From Pirellulaceae bacterium (lineage in GTDB: Bacteria > Planctomycetota > Planctomycetia > Pirellulales > Pirellulaceae), in contig JANQLU010000005.1 in the NCBI GenBank assembly GCA_028280445.1, positions 1 to 64,000 of the forward strand: a stretch of 64,000 nt of DNA, written 5' to 3'. Every line of letters starts with the position of its first letter. Position 1 is the first letter of the stretch. Shown in pieces: positions 24,633 to 32,223 of the stretch. The notes beneath the pieces were generated by a model that had not been told where the DNA came from, searched no databases, and saw only the letters and a program-made list of their open reading frames with translations. The position numbers and the translations under genes are program-made.

Positions 24633-24830
24633 ATGCTCAAAGTTGAGCAAGTCAGTCACATCTTGGAAATCTCATCCTCAATGGTCTACGCATTAATAAA
24701 GCGGGGCGAGTTGGGTTGTCACAAATTTGGGCGATGCATTCGTGTTAGCACTGTCCAACTTAGCACGTTTTTGGCTGCAACCGCTGAGCAACAAGTGCAG
24801 CTTCCGCAAGCAAAGCAATGTCACTTTTAA
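24633..24830 (+). CDS. Excisionase-like helix-turn-helix protein
   Basis: This 65-residue protein is of the HTH_17/MerR-like type: MLKVEQVSHILEISSSMVYA, LIKRGELGCHKFGRCIRVST. This is the fold of recombination directionality factors and small plasmid regulators. The ATG at 24633 is preferred because TAGGA lies 6 bases upstream; an in-frame ATG at 24612 lacks a site. It might be the Xis partner of the tyrosine integrase 10 kb away, or a regulator of the operon just upstream. Confidence 0.7.
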   Translation: MLKVEQVSHILEISSSMVYALIKRGELGCHKFGRCIRVSTVQLSTFLAATAEQQVQLPQAKQCHF

Positions 24831-24848
24831 AAAGTGCGAACTTGCCCA

Positions 24849-25763
24849 CTAAGTTCCGTCGCCGCGGCCTACCAAATAATCAGCAATTTCGCCAATAGTG
24901 GTTTCGATGTATTTCTTCCCAACAATTACCCTAAATGCCTTTGGCACTTTGACCTTAATAACAGTTTTCTCAATCTGCTCCTGTTTCAAGTGGTCATATT
25001 CGCCGTCAACAGTCACTTCGGCACGCAAAGGGCTTTTCCCTGAGAATTTGCCAAAGCTGTGCTCGGCAATAACCTTGATCTTAAAGCGAACTTTCGTTCC
25101 GCGTAGTTTCAGCTTTTCAACTTTTGCGGAGCCTTGATTACCAATTTTTAATCGAGCAGATAAATAATCTTCCAGTACTTGCTTAGGAGATTTTTTGATC
25201 ATCTTCTTCGCCCCAGGAAACAATTTGTGGTCGTCTTTTTCAATGTAGACCTGAAATTTCTCCCACCCGTCAATTTTGTTCCTGTTAACCATTAGGCAAT
25301 ATGGTTTCTCGCGTTTCCGAAATTTGTAATTCACGCTCTCCGCAGCCTCCGCCGAGGGCAATGCACACAAAAACTCTTTGCCATCAAAAGTTGTCTGAAA
25401 AGCGAAATGCCCTTTTGGGCTAGTTTTTATCACTCTAATTTTTTCCCAACCTTTTATCGTTGACGCGCCCCCAACAACCGATCCTGGCTTCTCTTTTCTG
25501 GGTCTATCATTTGGTATGAACTTGAGGAATTTTCCATGGCTAGTTTTGAAAGAGACCAAACCCTCCTCATGTTTTATTACTTCAAACCTCTCCCATCCAA
25601 ATGGCACTTTTCTGTTGGCGATTACAGTACCATCGGGCTCAACTGATACCCATCTGCCGTGATTTGTTTTGAGGTAGACATATGTACCCTTTCCTTGAGC
25701 AAACATTTTTTCGGTCGCAAAAACAGAAGCCGCAACAACAAATAAGATTGTGAGTTTGTTCAT
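24849..25763 (-). CDS. Secreted fascin-like beta-trefoil protein
   Basis: This 304-residue protein has a signal peptide (LTILFVVAASVFA...FAQG). Residues 25-175 repeat the fascin/actin-crosslinking pattern: YVYLKTNHGRWVSVEPDGTV, WERFEVIKHEEGLVSFKTSH GKFLKF (as two segments) and WEKIRVIKTSPKGHFAFQTT. Each unit has the G-K/R-ahead-of-aromatic and WE-F motifs of the beta-trefoil. The C-terminal ~120 residues are a second, Lys-rich beta domain. It is probably extracellular and may bind polysaccharide or protein. It is the first cargo gene after the plasmid backbone and runs opposite to it. Confidence 0.65.
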   Translation of the reverse strand: MNKLTILFVVAASVFATEKMFAQGKGTYVYLKTNHGRWVSVEPDGTVIANRKVPFGWERFEVIKHEEGLVSFKTSHGKFLKFIPNDRPRKEKPGSVVGGASTIKGWEKIRVIKTSPKGHFAFQTTFDGKEFLCALPSAEAAESVNYKFRKREKPYCLMVNRNKIDGWEKFQVYIEKDDHKLFPGAKKMIKKSPKQVLEDYLSARLKIGNQGSAKVEKLKLRGTKVRFKIKVIAEHSFGKFSGKSPLRAEVTVDGEYDHLKQEQIEKTVIKVKVPKAFRVIVGKKYIETTIGEIADYLVGRGDGT

Positions 25764-25940
25764 TTTTCACCCATAAATAGAAAACTAGAATTGAAAATTT
25801 CCCTGAATCGTTTTGAGGCAAAAGAGAAGTAAAACTAAAGCCAGGAAAACATTTTCTTGCCTCATAGACGCGTTTTCATTTATTGGATTTTTTGCAGAAC
25901 TTAGCTGTCTAGAATTTAACATTTAATGAAAATCAAATTT

Positions 25941-26510
25941 TCACCCCTCACGATCGTGGGCAAACTCTCCTATATAGGAATAGAGTGTTGGCTTTGAAAT
26001 GCTAAACAGTTGACAAATTTCACCAATGGAATGTTGCTTGTTTCGATAGAGCGATGCAGCTAGCTTGCGTTGCTGAAAGCTCAGTTTTCTTCGCCTGCCG
26101 CCAAGCCTTCCACGAGCACGAGCTGCTGCTAACCCTGCTTTGGTGCGTTCAACAATCAGATTCCGCTCGAACTCTGCAAGTGCGGCAAAAATATGGAATA
26201 TAAGCTTGCCACTAGGCGAGGTTGTATCAATCTGTTCAGTGAGGCTCTTGAAACCAACCTGGTTTTGTTCCAACTCGGTGACAAATTCAACGAGATGCGT
26301 AAGCGAGCGACCAAGCCGATCTAGCCGCCACACGATCAGCGTATCACCGGGACGCAATAGTTGCTTGAGTTGTTCGAGGCCGTAGCGTTTGGCCAGCTTA
26401 CCGCTAACCTCATCCGTAATGATTTTCTCGCAGCCGACACTCACCAATGCATCTTTCTGCAAGGCGAGGTTTTGATCCAAGGTAGATACACGGGCATAAC
26501 CAATCTGCAT
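25941..26510 (-). CDS. Serine recombinase of the resolvase/invertase family
   Basis: This 189-residue protein has the catalytic N-terminal domain: YARVSTLDQNLALQKDAL with the nucleophilic Ser near residue 9, GDTLIVWRLDRLGRSLTHLV, and FHIFAALAEFERNLIVERTK AGL (the E-helix) all intact. The C-terminal helix-turn-helix (AASLYRNKQHSIGEICQLFS ISKPTLYSYI) is also complete. Length matches Tn3-type resolvases. No transposase is beside it. It may resolve plasmid multimers at a res site in the AT-rich region just upstream, or invert DNA. Confidence 0.9.
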   Translation of the reverse strand: MQIGYARVSTLDQNLALQKDALVSVGCEKIITDEVSGKLAKRYGLEQLKQLLRPGDTLIVWRLDRLGRSLTHLVEFVTELEQNQVGFKSLTEQIDTTSPSGKLIFHIFAALAEFERNLIVERTKAGLAAARARGRLGGRRRKLSFQQRKLAASLYRNKQHSIGEICQLFSISKPTLYSYIGEFAHDREG

Positions 26511-26529
26511 AGAGCCCGATTAACGGGGT

Positions 26530-26660
26530 TTTAGAAATTAGTCAAGAAACTCGTGAAACAACAACAAAACTTTTCGTTGATTTATTGACCGAGTTGTTTT
26601 ACTTTCCAACTCGTAAGAAACGAAATTTGGTACAAGCCTGTTAGCAAGTAAAACAAACGC
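26530..26660. promoter_or_regulatory. Candidate res site upstream of the resolvase gene
   Basis: The 191-base gap upstream of the resolvase is AT-rich and contains related motifs in both orientations: AACTCGTGAAAC, GAGTTGTTTTAC and AACTCGTAAGAAACG. Multiple subsites next to the gene are typical of resolvase targets. The match is by eye only. Confidence 0.3.
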
Positions 26661-26701
26661 TCGTTTTCTTTACTCTGAACTTTTTAAATGCGATTAACTC
26701 T

Positions 26702-27016
26702 ATGAATGGATTTGCAACTTATCTGGAAGCACGCGAGCCTAGCAAAAACATATTTCGGTTTTACTCCATTGAAGTGAGCCGTGATTTATTTGGGATGTGG
26801 TTGGTTGACGTACGTTACGGGCGGATTGGCTCTAACGGTACAGTAAAAAGACATTCATGTAATGATCTTCAAACCGTTCAATCAATTGTTGCGGCAAAGC
26901 TCGAAAAAAGAAATTCAGCGAAAAACGTATCGGCGTTTGCTATCGACAAACAGCATAAGCTCCGATGCAGTAGTTACGCATCGATGAAAATTTGGTACGA
27001 CATTTCTGGTAATTAG
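26702..27016 (+). CDS. WGR-domain protein
   Basis: This 104-residue single-domain protein contains the WGR core: FRFYSIEVSRDLFGMWLVDV followed by RYGRIGSNGTVKRHSC and a helix with LQTVQSIVAAKLEKR. In poly-ADP-ribose polymerases and bacterial proteins the WGR domain binds nucleic acid ends. Solitary bacterial copies are often mobile and uncharacterised. The central W/Y-G-R is here RYGRIG. It is the first gene of the plus-strand cargo series and its stop directly abuts an attC-like region. Confidence 0.75.
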   Translation: MNGFATYLEAREPSKNIFRFYSIEVSRDLFGMWLVDVRYGRIGSNGTVKRHSCNDLQTVQSIVAAKLEKRNSAKNVSAFAIDKQHKLRCSSYASMKIWYDISGN

Positions 27017-27240
27017 CTGCATTCGACGATGAATCCGATGCGGCTTCGCAACTGGCCGAATCTGCGTTCGGCCCTCCAAATTTGGCTGCACGTCCATGAA
27101 ATCTAGAATCCTTGACGGTATATTAAACGATCTGACGGCGCGGGTTAACGCGAAGCTCGGATTGCACGCGTGTTTTGAAGCACTGTTTGCCGTCCGGGTT
27201 CAGTGAACACTGCCGTTATGCAACCTTTATAGACAAGCAT
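27017..27240 (+). repeat. attC-like junction after the WGR gene
   Basis: Directly after the WGR stop comes GCATTCGACGATGAATCCGA, a close relative of the block at 30123-30143. Further on, CTGACGGC (about 27132) faces GCCGTCC (about 27190), ending in the core GTTATGC (about 27218), the complement of the GCATAAC found at 29104. Imperfect palindromes bounded by GTT and AAC cores are characteristic of integron attC sites. The exact limits are uncertain. Confidence 0.4.
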
Positions 27241-27244
27241 TGAA

Positions 27245-29098
27245 ATGAAAATGACGTGGTTTTGGATAGACCTTTTTATGGTCGTTGCCCTAATACTGTT
27301 CGGTCTGTGGAATGGCTGCCGAATTTGGGGACGGTGGCAAGCTATACAGGCTAATAAACCGGCTGACCTAATAGCACCATTCGTTATCGTCGGCAAAGAA
27401 TCGAAGGACGGGCGATTGGGTAACGGCATGGCAAAAATGCTCCAGAGCCAAGTCAGTCGCGTTGCGACGGACTTGGACAGCTTGCACGCCGTATTTGATG
27501 CCTCTCAAAGACTGCCGTCACAATCTTCTCGCGACCTTGAGGGAAACGCTCGGGCCCTCGTGTCTCAGAATGTATTCTCGGACATCGTAAGCAGTTCCCC
27601 TGATGTTGCAAAGACGCTTCCGCTTAGCCTATTTGAGGCTCCAGAGTTCGCCACAAAGGTCAAGGGCATCGATGTGGGGCCGATGGTTCGGTGGGCATAT
27701 GATCGTCTCAATCACGAACGAATACTGCGTATCACCGTCCAATATGCAGAACAGCGTGCTATTATCAGCGGTAACCTTGGTGCTAGTTGGGATTCGTCAG
27801 TCATCCTTGAAACAAGCTCAGACGATAGCGCAGTGATCGAAAGAATCACAAATTACATCTGGAAAAGAGAGCTTGAAACAACTCAGCCGCACGTTGCTGC
27901 CCTGAAAGAAGAAGAGTTTAAAGACTTTGCTCAAGCCTTGAGAGAATTTAACGAAATCCGCGAACTCGAAGCCGCTGGCAGATTCGACCTCGAGGCTTGG
28001 AAACAAGTCGCCAAAAAGACCGACCGTCTTACGAGTATTATCCCAAATTGGCCAGATTTGCACTTGTTATCAGCCGCCACACAACTGCGCGCGTTGAACT
28101 TTGAGCAGGCGCGAAGTCACTACGAGCGCGCACGCGAGTTAATTGCCAAAGACAACACGTATCAAGACAAAAAGGAACGACTCGATGCGATCGACGTTCT
28201 TCTGACGAATCTGAAAAAGATCGACCTCAGTAGATATGTCGCTAAGGCGGTTGCCGATGCAGAACAACGCCTTCTTGAGCGGCTGCGCGTTGCGGCAGAA
28301 GACGTTGATGCAGCAACGCCTGTGAAGGTTGCGGTAGCAGGTGGCTTACCACCAACAGCAGTGTTAGAGTACCAAGCCATCGAACGTGTCGGAACAGCTG
28401 TTCAGAGTGACGAGAGTTATTATGACGACGACCTTCACACAGGCAACGTTGCTCGCATGATACCGCTGGTGGCCGGGAACAGATGCACGCTATTGTTCGC
28501 CGCGATGACGGGGAAGAACACGAACATTGCCTTGGCAAACAATGTTGCCGTCCTTCGGAAGGCAAAACCCGACGTAATAGCTGTTGCTTACGGAACGGAT
28601 GGGCCTTTGCCACCCGAAGTCATGAAGGAAATTGCAAAGTGCGTCGAAGATGGAATTATTGTGATTCTGCCTGTCGCGACGAACAAATCACCAGGTGACC
28701 CACGGCCTGTGAAGATCATCAACACACCAGTGGTCCCTGGTGCTACTGACATAATGATTGTCGGGGGTGTAGATGCGGAGGGTCGCCGCGCAGATTTCTC
28801 AGGTACTGCTCGGGACGTCTACTGGTTGCCGGCAACTGGTATCCCGAGTATGGATGAGCACGGAATGGTTGTGTTTGGGAAAGGTGTTTCGTATGCCGTG
28901 GGATTGGCGGGGGGCGTTGTTGCGAGACTCAAGAGCAAGTTCCCTTCCGCCAAACCGGAAGACATCCTTCGGGCGATTCGTGACGAATCTTCTCCAATTG
29001 TTCCCGACATTGGAGAGGCTAAGGCTGTCGTAAACGTAGGAAGGGCTACGGATCGGCTAAAGGCGAATGCACCAAAAGATCCTGCTCCAACGAAATGA
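27245..29098 (+). CDS. Membrane-anchored subtilisin-like pseudoprotease
   Basis: This 617-residue protein has an N-terminal membrane segment (residues 5-22, WFWIDLFMVVALILFGLW). A mixed domain and a helical TPR-like stretch follow (about 225-325, FEQARSHYERARELIAKD). From about residue 358 it has an S8 peptidase fold: VKVAVAGG where the catalytic Asp should be (Gly366), LHTGNVARMI with His398, PVATNKS with the oxyanion Asn480, then IMIVGGVDAEGRRADFSGT and GVSYAVGLAGGVVARL with Ser549. The missing Asp argues against normal proteolysis. It may sense or bind instead. Its stop lies five bases before an attC-like site. Confidence 0.7.
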   Translation: MKMTWFWIDLFMVVALILFGLWNGCRIWGRWQAIQANKPADLIAPFVIVGKESKDGRLGNGMAKMLQSQVSRVATDLDSLHAVFDASQRLPSQSSRDLEGNARALVSQNVFSDIVSSSPDVAKTLPLSLFEAPEFATKVKGIDVGPMVRWAYDRLNHERILRITVQYAEQRAIISGNLGASWDSSVILETSSDDSAVIERITNYIWKRELETTQPHVAALKEEEFKDFAQALREFNEIRELEAAGRFDLEAWKQVAKKTDRLTSIIPNWPDLHLLSAATQLRALNFEQARSHYERARELIAKDNTYQDKKERLDAIDVLLTNLKKIDLSRYVAKAVADAEQRLLERLRVAAEDVDAATPVKVAVAGGLPPTAVLEYQAIERVGTAVQSDESYYDDDLHTGNVARMIPLVAGNRCTLLFAAMTGKNTNIALANNVAVLRKAKPDVIAVAYGTDGPLPPEVMKEIAKCVEDGIIVILPVATNKSPGDPRPVKIINTPVVPGATDIMIVGGVDAEGRRADFSGTARDVYWLPATGIPSMDEHGMVVFGKGVSYAVGLAGGVVARLKSKFPSAKPEDILRAIRDESSPIVPDIGEAKAVVNVGRATDRLKANAPKDPAPTK

Positions 29099-29103
29099 TG
29101 GTT

Positions 29104-29195
29104 GCATAACAATGGCATGAATGCGAAGCCGCCGACAGCGCGTTTTCAAATGGAGCATCAACTGCGGCGGCCCGGTTTTATGCCAGACGTTGTCG
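29104..29195 (+). repeat. attC-like recombination site
   Basis: GCATAAC (29104-29110) begins a 92-base imperfect palindrome. AATGGCAT and GCCGCC on the left pair with GGCGGC (29166-29171) and ATGCCA (29180-29185) on the right, with unpaired bases between, ending in GACGTTGTCG. The AAC and GTT cores, bulged arms and position five bases after a gene stop are those of integron cassette attC sites. No integron integrase is present in the window. Confidence 0.55.
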
Positions 29196-29218
29196 CCTAA
29201 AAACTCGGGCGTCCCGCA

Positions 29219-29345
29219 AACTGCATCGGTCCGAATTCCGATGCAGTTTCAGCATTTTGCGTTGCACACTCGGTGTGAAACGCGTGTGAAACGCCGAAGT
29301 GGGGAATGATGGGGATCGAAACTGCATAGAACGATGTAGCCGATG
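29219..29345 (+). repeat. Hairpin plus dispersed cassette-border repeat, copy A
   Basis: AAACTGCATCGG and CCGATGCAGTTT form a perfect 12-bp hairpin (arms 29218-29249). Then follows CGGTGTGAAAC ... GGGGAATGAT ... GAACGATGTAGCCGATG (29271-29345), related to copies at 30082-30147 and 34195-34270. Two tandem GTGAAACGC units occur inside. There is no gene in 29196-29418. Confidence 0.5.
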
Positions 29346-29418
29346 TTGCTTGGTATATTGATTGACGCGGCTTGGTATATTTGAATCGTCACCTCATTTG
29401 AATTTCGGTGGAGCAAGA

Positions 29419-30303
29419 ATGCCGGGCTGTCAAGTTAGAATCATTTGCATTTCCATTTCTCTATTGTGCTTCATTCCAAGGCAAGCAAACGCCGATATCA
29501 TCGCTGTTTCCACCAGTGATACTGGCCAAAGTGTGGTCAGTATTTGGGACACGAGAAGCAATGTTCAGGTTGGTGCGTGGGCCCCTGGCGGGAATTCTGT
29601 AAGCGACATTGCTTTTGATTCAGCAACAGGCGAGCTATATGCAATCACTCCTGCAGGCGTAAAACGTCGGACCTCTTCAGGAGCAACCGAATCTCTGGGC
29701 TACGTTGGAGCTGCAGCCGGTTTCGGGGGTGACTTGATCGCTTATGACGGACTTGTCTACATCTCCGCCAGTGATACTGGCCAAAATGTGGTCAGTATTT
29801 GGGACACGAGAAGCAATGTTCAAGTCGATGCGTGGGCCCCTGGCGGGAATTCTGTAAGCGACATTGCACTTGATACAGTCACTGGTGACTTGTACGCAAT
29901 CACGACAGGAGATGTAAAACGTCGAACTTCTTCAGGAGCAACCGAATCTCTGGGCTACGGTTCAGCTCCAGCTGGTTTCGGTGGCGACTTGGCTTTCAAT
30001 AGTTTTCGGATTGTTCCTGAACCAAACTCAGCCTTTTTTTTCGGAACGATGACGGCTTTTGTACTACTACTCAAACGGCGTCGGCGTGAAACACCGCTAG
30101 GGAAACCTTGGGGAATGATTCTGCATCGAACGATGAAGCCGACGCAGTACAAACTGCTACACTTAACTCAAGAAGTTGATCAATCCACTCTCGTTCAAAA
30201 AGCATCTTTTCGGAAAAATGAACTCGCCGTTAAGCTATTCGACAGCTTCCACGCCGACAAAACCGCGTGCTGGCAGCCAGCGTCTCGGCATCACGCCTGC
30301 TGA
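29419..30303 (+). CDS. PEP-CTERM protein with two tandem repeats
   Basis: This 294-residue protein starts at the ATG at 29419 after GGTGGAG. It has a signal peptide (IICISISLLCFIPRQANA). Two ~78-residue tandem repeats follow (STSDTGQSVVSIWDTRSNVQ and SASDTGQNVVSIWDTRSNVQ), each with WAPGGNSVSDIA and RRTSSGATESLGY, a short beta-propeller-like unit. The PEP-CTERM sorting signal is VPEPNSAFFFGTMTAFVLLL followed by KRRRR, where such proteins normally end. Here the frame continues for ~70 residues through a dispersed repeat, so the native stop seems to have been lost. It is probably exported and anchored or processed by an exosortase-type system. Confidence 0.75.
   Translation: MPGCQVRIICISISLLCFIPRQANADIIAVSTSDTGQSVVSIWDTRSNVQVGAWAPGGNSVSDIAFDSATGELYAITPAGVKRRTSSGATESLGYVGAAAGFGGDLIAYDGLVYISASDTGQNVVSIWDTRSNVQVDAWAPGGNSVSDIALDTVTGDLYAITTGDVKRRTSSGATESLGYGSAPAGFGGDLAFNSFRIVPEPNSAFFFGTMTAFVLLLKRRRRETPLGKPWGMILHRTMKPTQYKLLHLTQEVDQSTLVQKASFRKNELAVKLFDSFHADKTACWQPASRHHAC
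30082..30147 (+). repeat. Dispersed cassette-border repeat, copy B
   Basis: CGGCGTGAAAC (30082), GGGGAATGAT (30110-30119) and CTGCATCGAACGATGAAGCC GACGCAG (30121-30147) match copy A in order and spacing. CTGC-TCG and CGA-GCAG at its right end can pair. It overlaps the 3' end of the PEP-CTERM reading frame, just after the KRRRR codons. Confidence 0.5.
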
Positions 30304-30413
30304 CTCCCAACTTTGATCGCGAAGTCGGCTACAGCATAATGTGGTTGCGTGTGCACTGCGCTAGCTAGCGTGAACGTTTGAATCAATACAAGCACAGACC
30401 AGATTGGCTTTTT

Positions 30414-32222
30414 ATGCACATTAGCCGAATACAAATTCGTAACTTTCGCAACTTCCATGATCTCGATGTAAAGACAGGGAAACATCTTGTGATCGTTGGA
30501 GAAAACCGGGTTGGCAAATCCAATTTTCTTCATGCCCTTCGCCTGATACTTGATCCGTCGCTCTCAGAGCGATCTCGTTGTCTACAGATCACAGATTTTT
30601 GGGACGGTGCCTATCCGCTGACTGACGAATCGACGATTCAAATTTCAGTTGATATCTCCGACTTTGAAGACGACGAAAAGCAACTTGCGGTGCTTAGCGA
30701 CTATTGCGTAGAGCATAGCCCTAGAGTTGCACGGTTGACATACGAGTATTCACCTAAGCCCGACTTGGAATCTACACCGTCAAAAGACTCGGATTTTGAC
30801 TTCCAGATTTACGGAGGTGACGACGACACGAGAGAGGTTACACGTGAGTTTCGGCAAAGGATGCCAATGGACCTTCTCCCCGCACTACGAGATGCCGAAT
30901 CTGACTTGTCCAGCTGGCGGCGATCTCCTTTGCGTCCGCTGCTCGACGCACTATGTGGAGAGCTTGATGATTCTGCAAAAGAGTCACTCGCCTATGCGAT
31001 TGAACAGGCGACAAAAGCTATCGGCGAAACGGATGAAGTAAAAGAGCTAGGTGAGCAAATCTCAAAGGCCATCGTCTCTTTGATCGGCCCTAATCACTCG
31101 GACGAAACCAGCCTGCAACTGGTGCCTTCAGATGTGGATCGATTGATTCGGACACTCAAGGTCTTCATTGATGATGGCACTCGATCCATAAACGACGCCA
31201 GTCTCGGATCGGCAAATGTCATTTACTTGGCGTTAAAACTCCTGTGTCTTGAGCTCGAAATCGAAGACAATGTACGTGACCACAGTTTCTTGGCCATTGA
31301 AGAACCAGAAGCTCATCTGCACCCGCACATCCAAAGGCGAATTTTTCGTGCATTTCTCAATCCCCGGAAGCACCTAGTTGGCTCAACAAGTGATACGAAA
31401 GAACGCAATCCGAATCGAAGCTTATTGCTTTCAACACATTCGCCACACATTGCAAGCGTGTCTCCACTGAATTCCATAGTGCTTCTCCGGGCCACTACCC
31501 GCGACGACCACAGAACAACGATAGCATCATCGACGGCGGAGGCGGGGCTTGAGCAGAAAGACGTAGAAGACATCGAACGATACTTGGACGTTACACGAGG
31601 GGAACTACTCTTTTGCAAGGGAGTTCTTCTGGTCGAAGGCGATGCCGAGGAGTATTTAGTTCCAACATTGTGTAAACAACTTGGGCACGATCTTGATGAA
31701 TTAGGGATCGCAGTGTGTTCTGTCTCAGGAACGAACTTTATGCCATATGTGAAGTTGCTTAGTTCACACGGTCTTGATTTGCCTTTCGCCGTCATAACCG
31801 ACGAAGACCCACAAGAGGGGAAGGATTGCCTCGCCCTATCCCGCGTTAAGAAAATTGCCGAGTTCTTGAACCCAGATTATGAGTATTCAGATGACGTGGA
31901 CGTATTCTTTGCCGAGGCAGAAAGCGAAGGAATATTTGTCACTGAACATACGCTGGAGATAGCGCTGTTCAATTGCGGCCGTCCAAAAGCAATCACTAGG
32001 ACGGTTGAAGAATTAACGAGCGTTGACGCAGCAAAAGAACGTGCTAAGTCTTGGAGAAAAGAAACAGAATCGCTTGACGCTGAACAATTGCTGAAAGACA
32101 TTGGCAAGATCGGAAAGGGAAGGTTTGCTCAAAGGCTTTCCACTCGAGTTCTAAATGGGACGTGCACATCCGCTCCAGATTCAGTGAAGAATGCGATTGC
32201 TTTTTTGGTGGAGCAGATTTGA
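30414..32222 (+). CDS. gajA: GajA-like OLD-family nuclease of a Gabija defence system
   Basis: This 602-residue protein begins MHISRIQIRNFRNFHDLDV. Walker A VIVGENRVGKSNFLHAL lies near residues 26-36 and the ABC-type Walker B SFLAIEEPEAHLHPHIQRR near 291-306. A C-terminal TOPRIM nuclease domain has VLLVEGDAEEYLVPTL (catalytic Glu near 409) and VITDEDPQEG (DxD near 462). This ATPase-plus-TOPRIM order defines OLD nucleases. A UvrD-like helicase begins one base after its stop, the exact GajA-GajB arrangement. GajA tetramers nick phage DNA when nucleotide pools fall. The ATG at 30414 is preferred to one at 30378. Confidence 0.88.
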   Translation: MHISRIQIRNFRNFHDLDVKTGKHLVIVGENRVGKSNFLHALRLILDPSLSERSRCLQITDFWDGAYPLTDESTIQISVDISDFEDDEKQLAVLSDYCVEHSPRVARLTYEYSPKPDLESTPSKDSDFDFQIYGGDDDTREVTREFRQRMPMDLLPALRDAESDLSSWRRSPLRPLLDALCGELDDSAKESLAYAIEQATKAIGETDEVKELGEQISKAIVSLIGPNHSDETSLQLVPSDVDRLIRTLKVFIDDGTRSINDASLGSANVIYLALKLLCLELEIEDNVRDHSFLAIEEPEAHLHPHIQRRIFRAFLNPRKHLVGSTSDTKERNPNRSLLLSTHSPHIASVSPLNSIVLLRATTRDDHRTTIASSTAEAGLEQKDVEDIERYLDVTRGELLFCKGVLLVEGDAEEYLVPTLCKQLGHDLDELGIAVCSVSGTNFMPYVKLLSSHGLDLPFAVITDEDPQEGKDCLALSRVKKIAEFLNPDYEYSDDVDVFFAEAESEGIFVTEHTLEIALFNCGRPKAITRTVEELTSVDAAKERAKSWRKETESLDAEQLLKDIGKIGKGRFAQRLSTRVLNGTCTSAPDSVKNAIAFLVEQI

Positions 32223-32223
32223 A

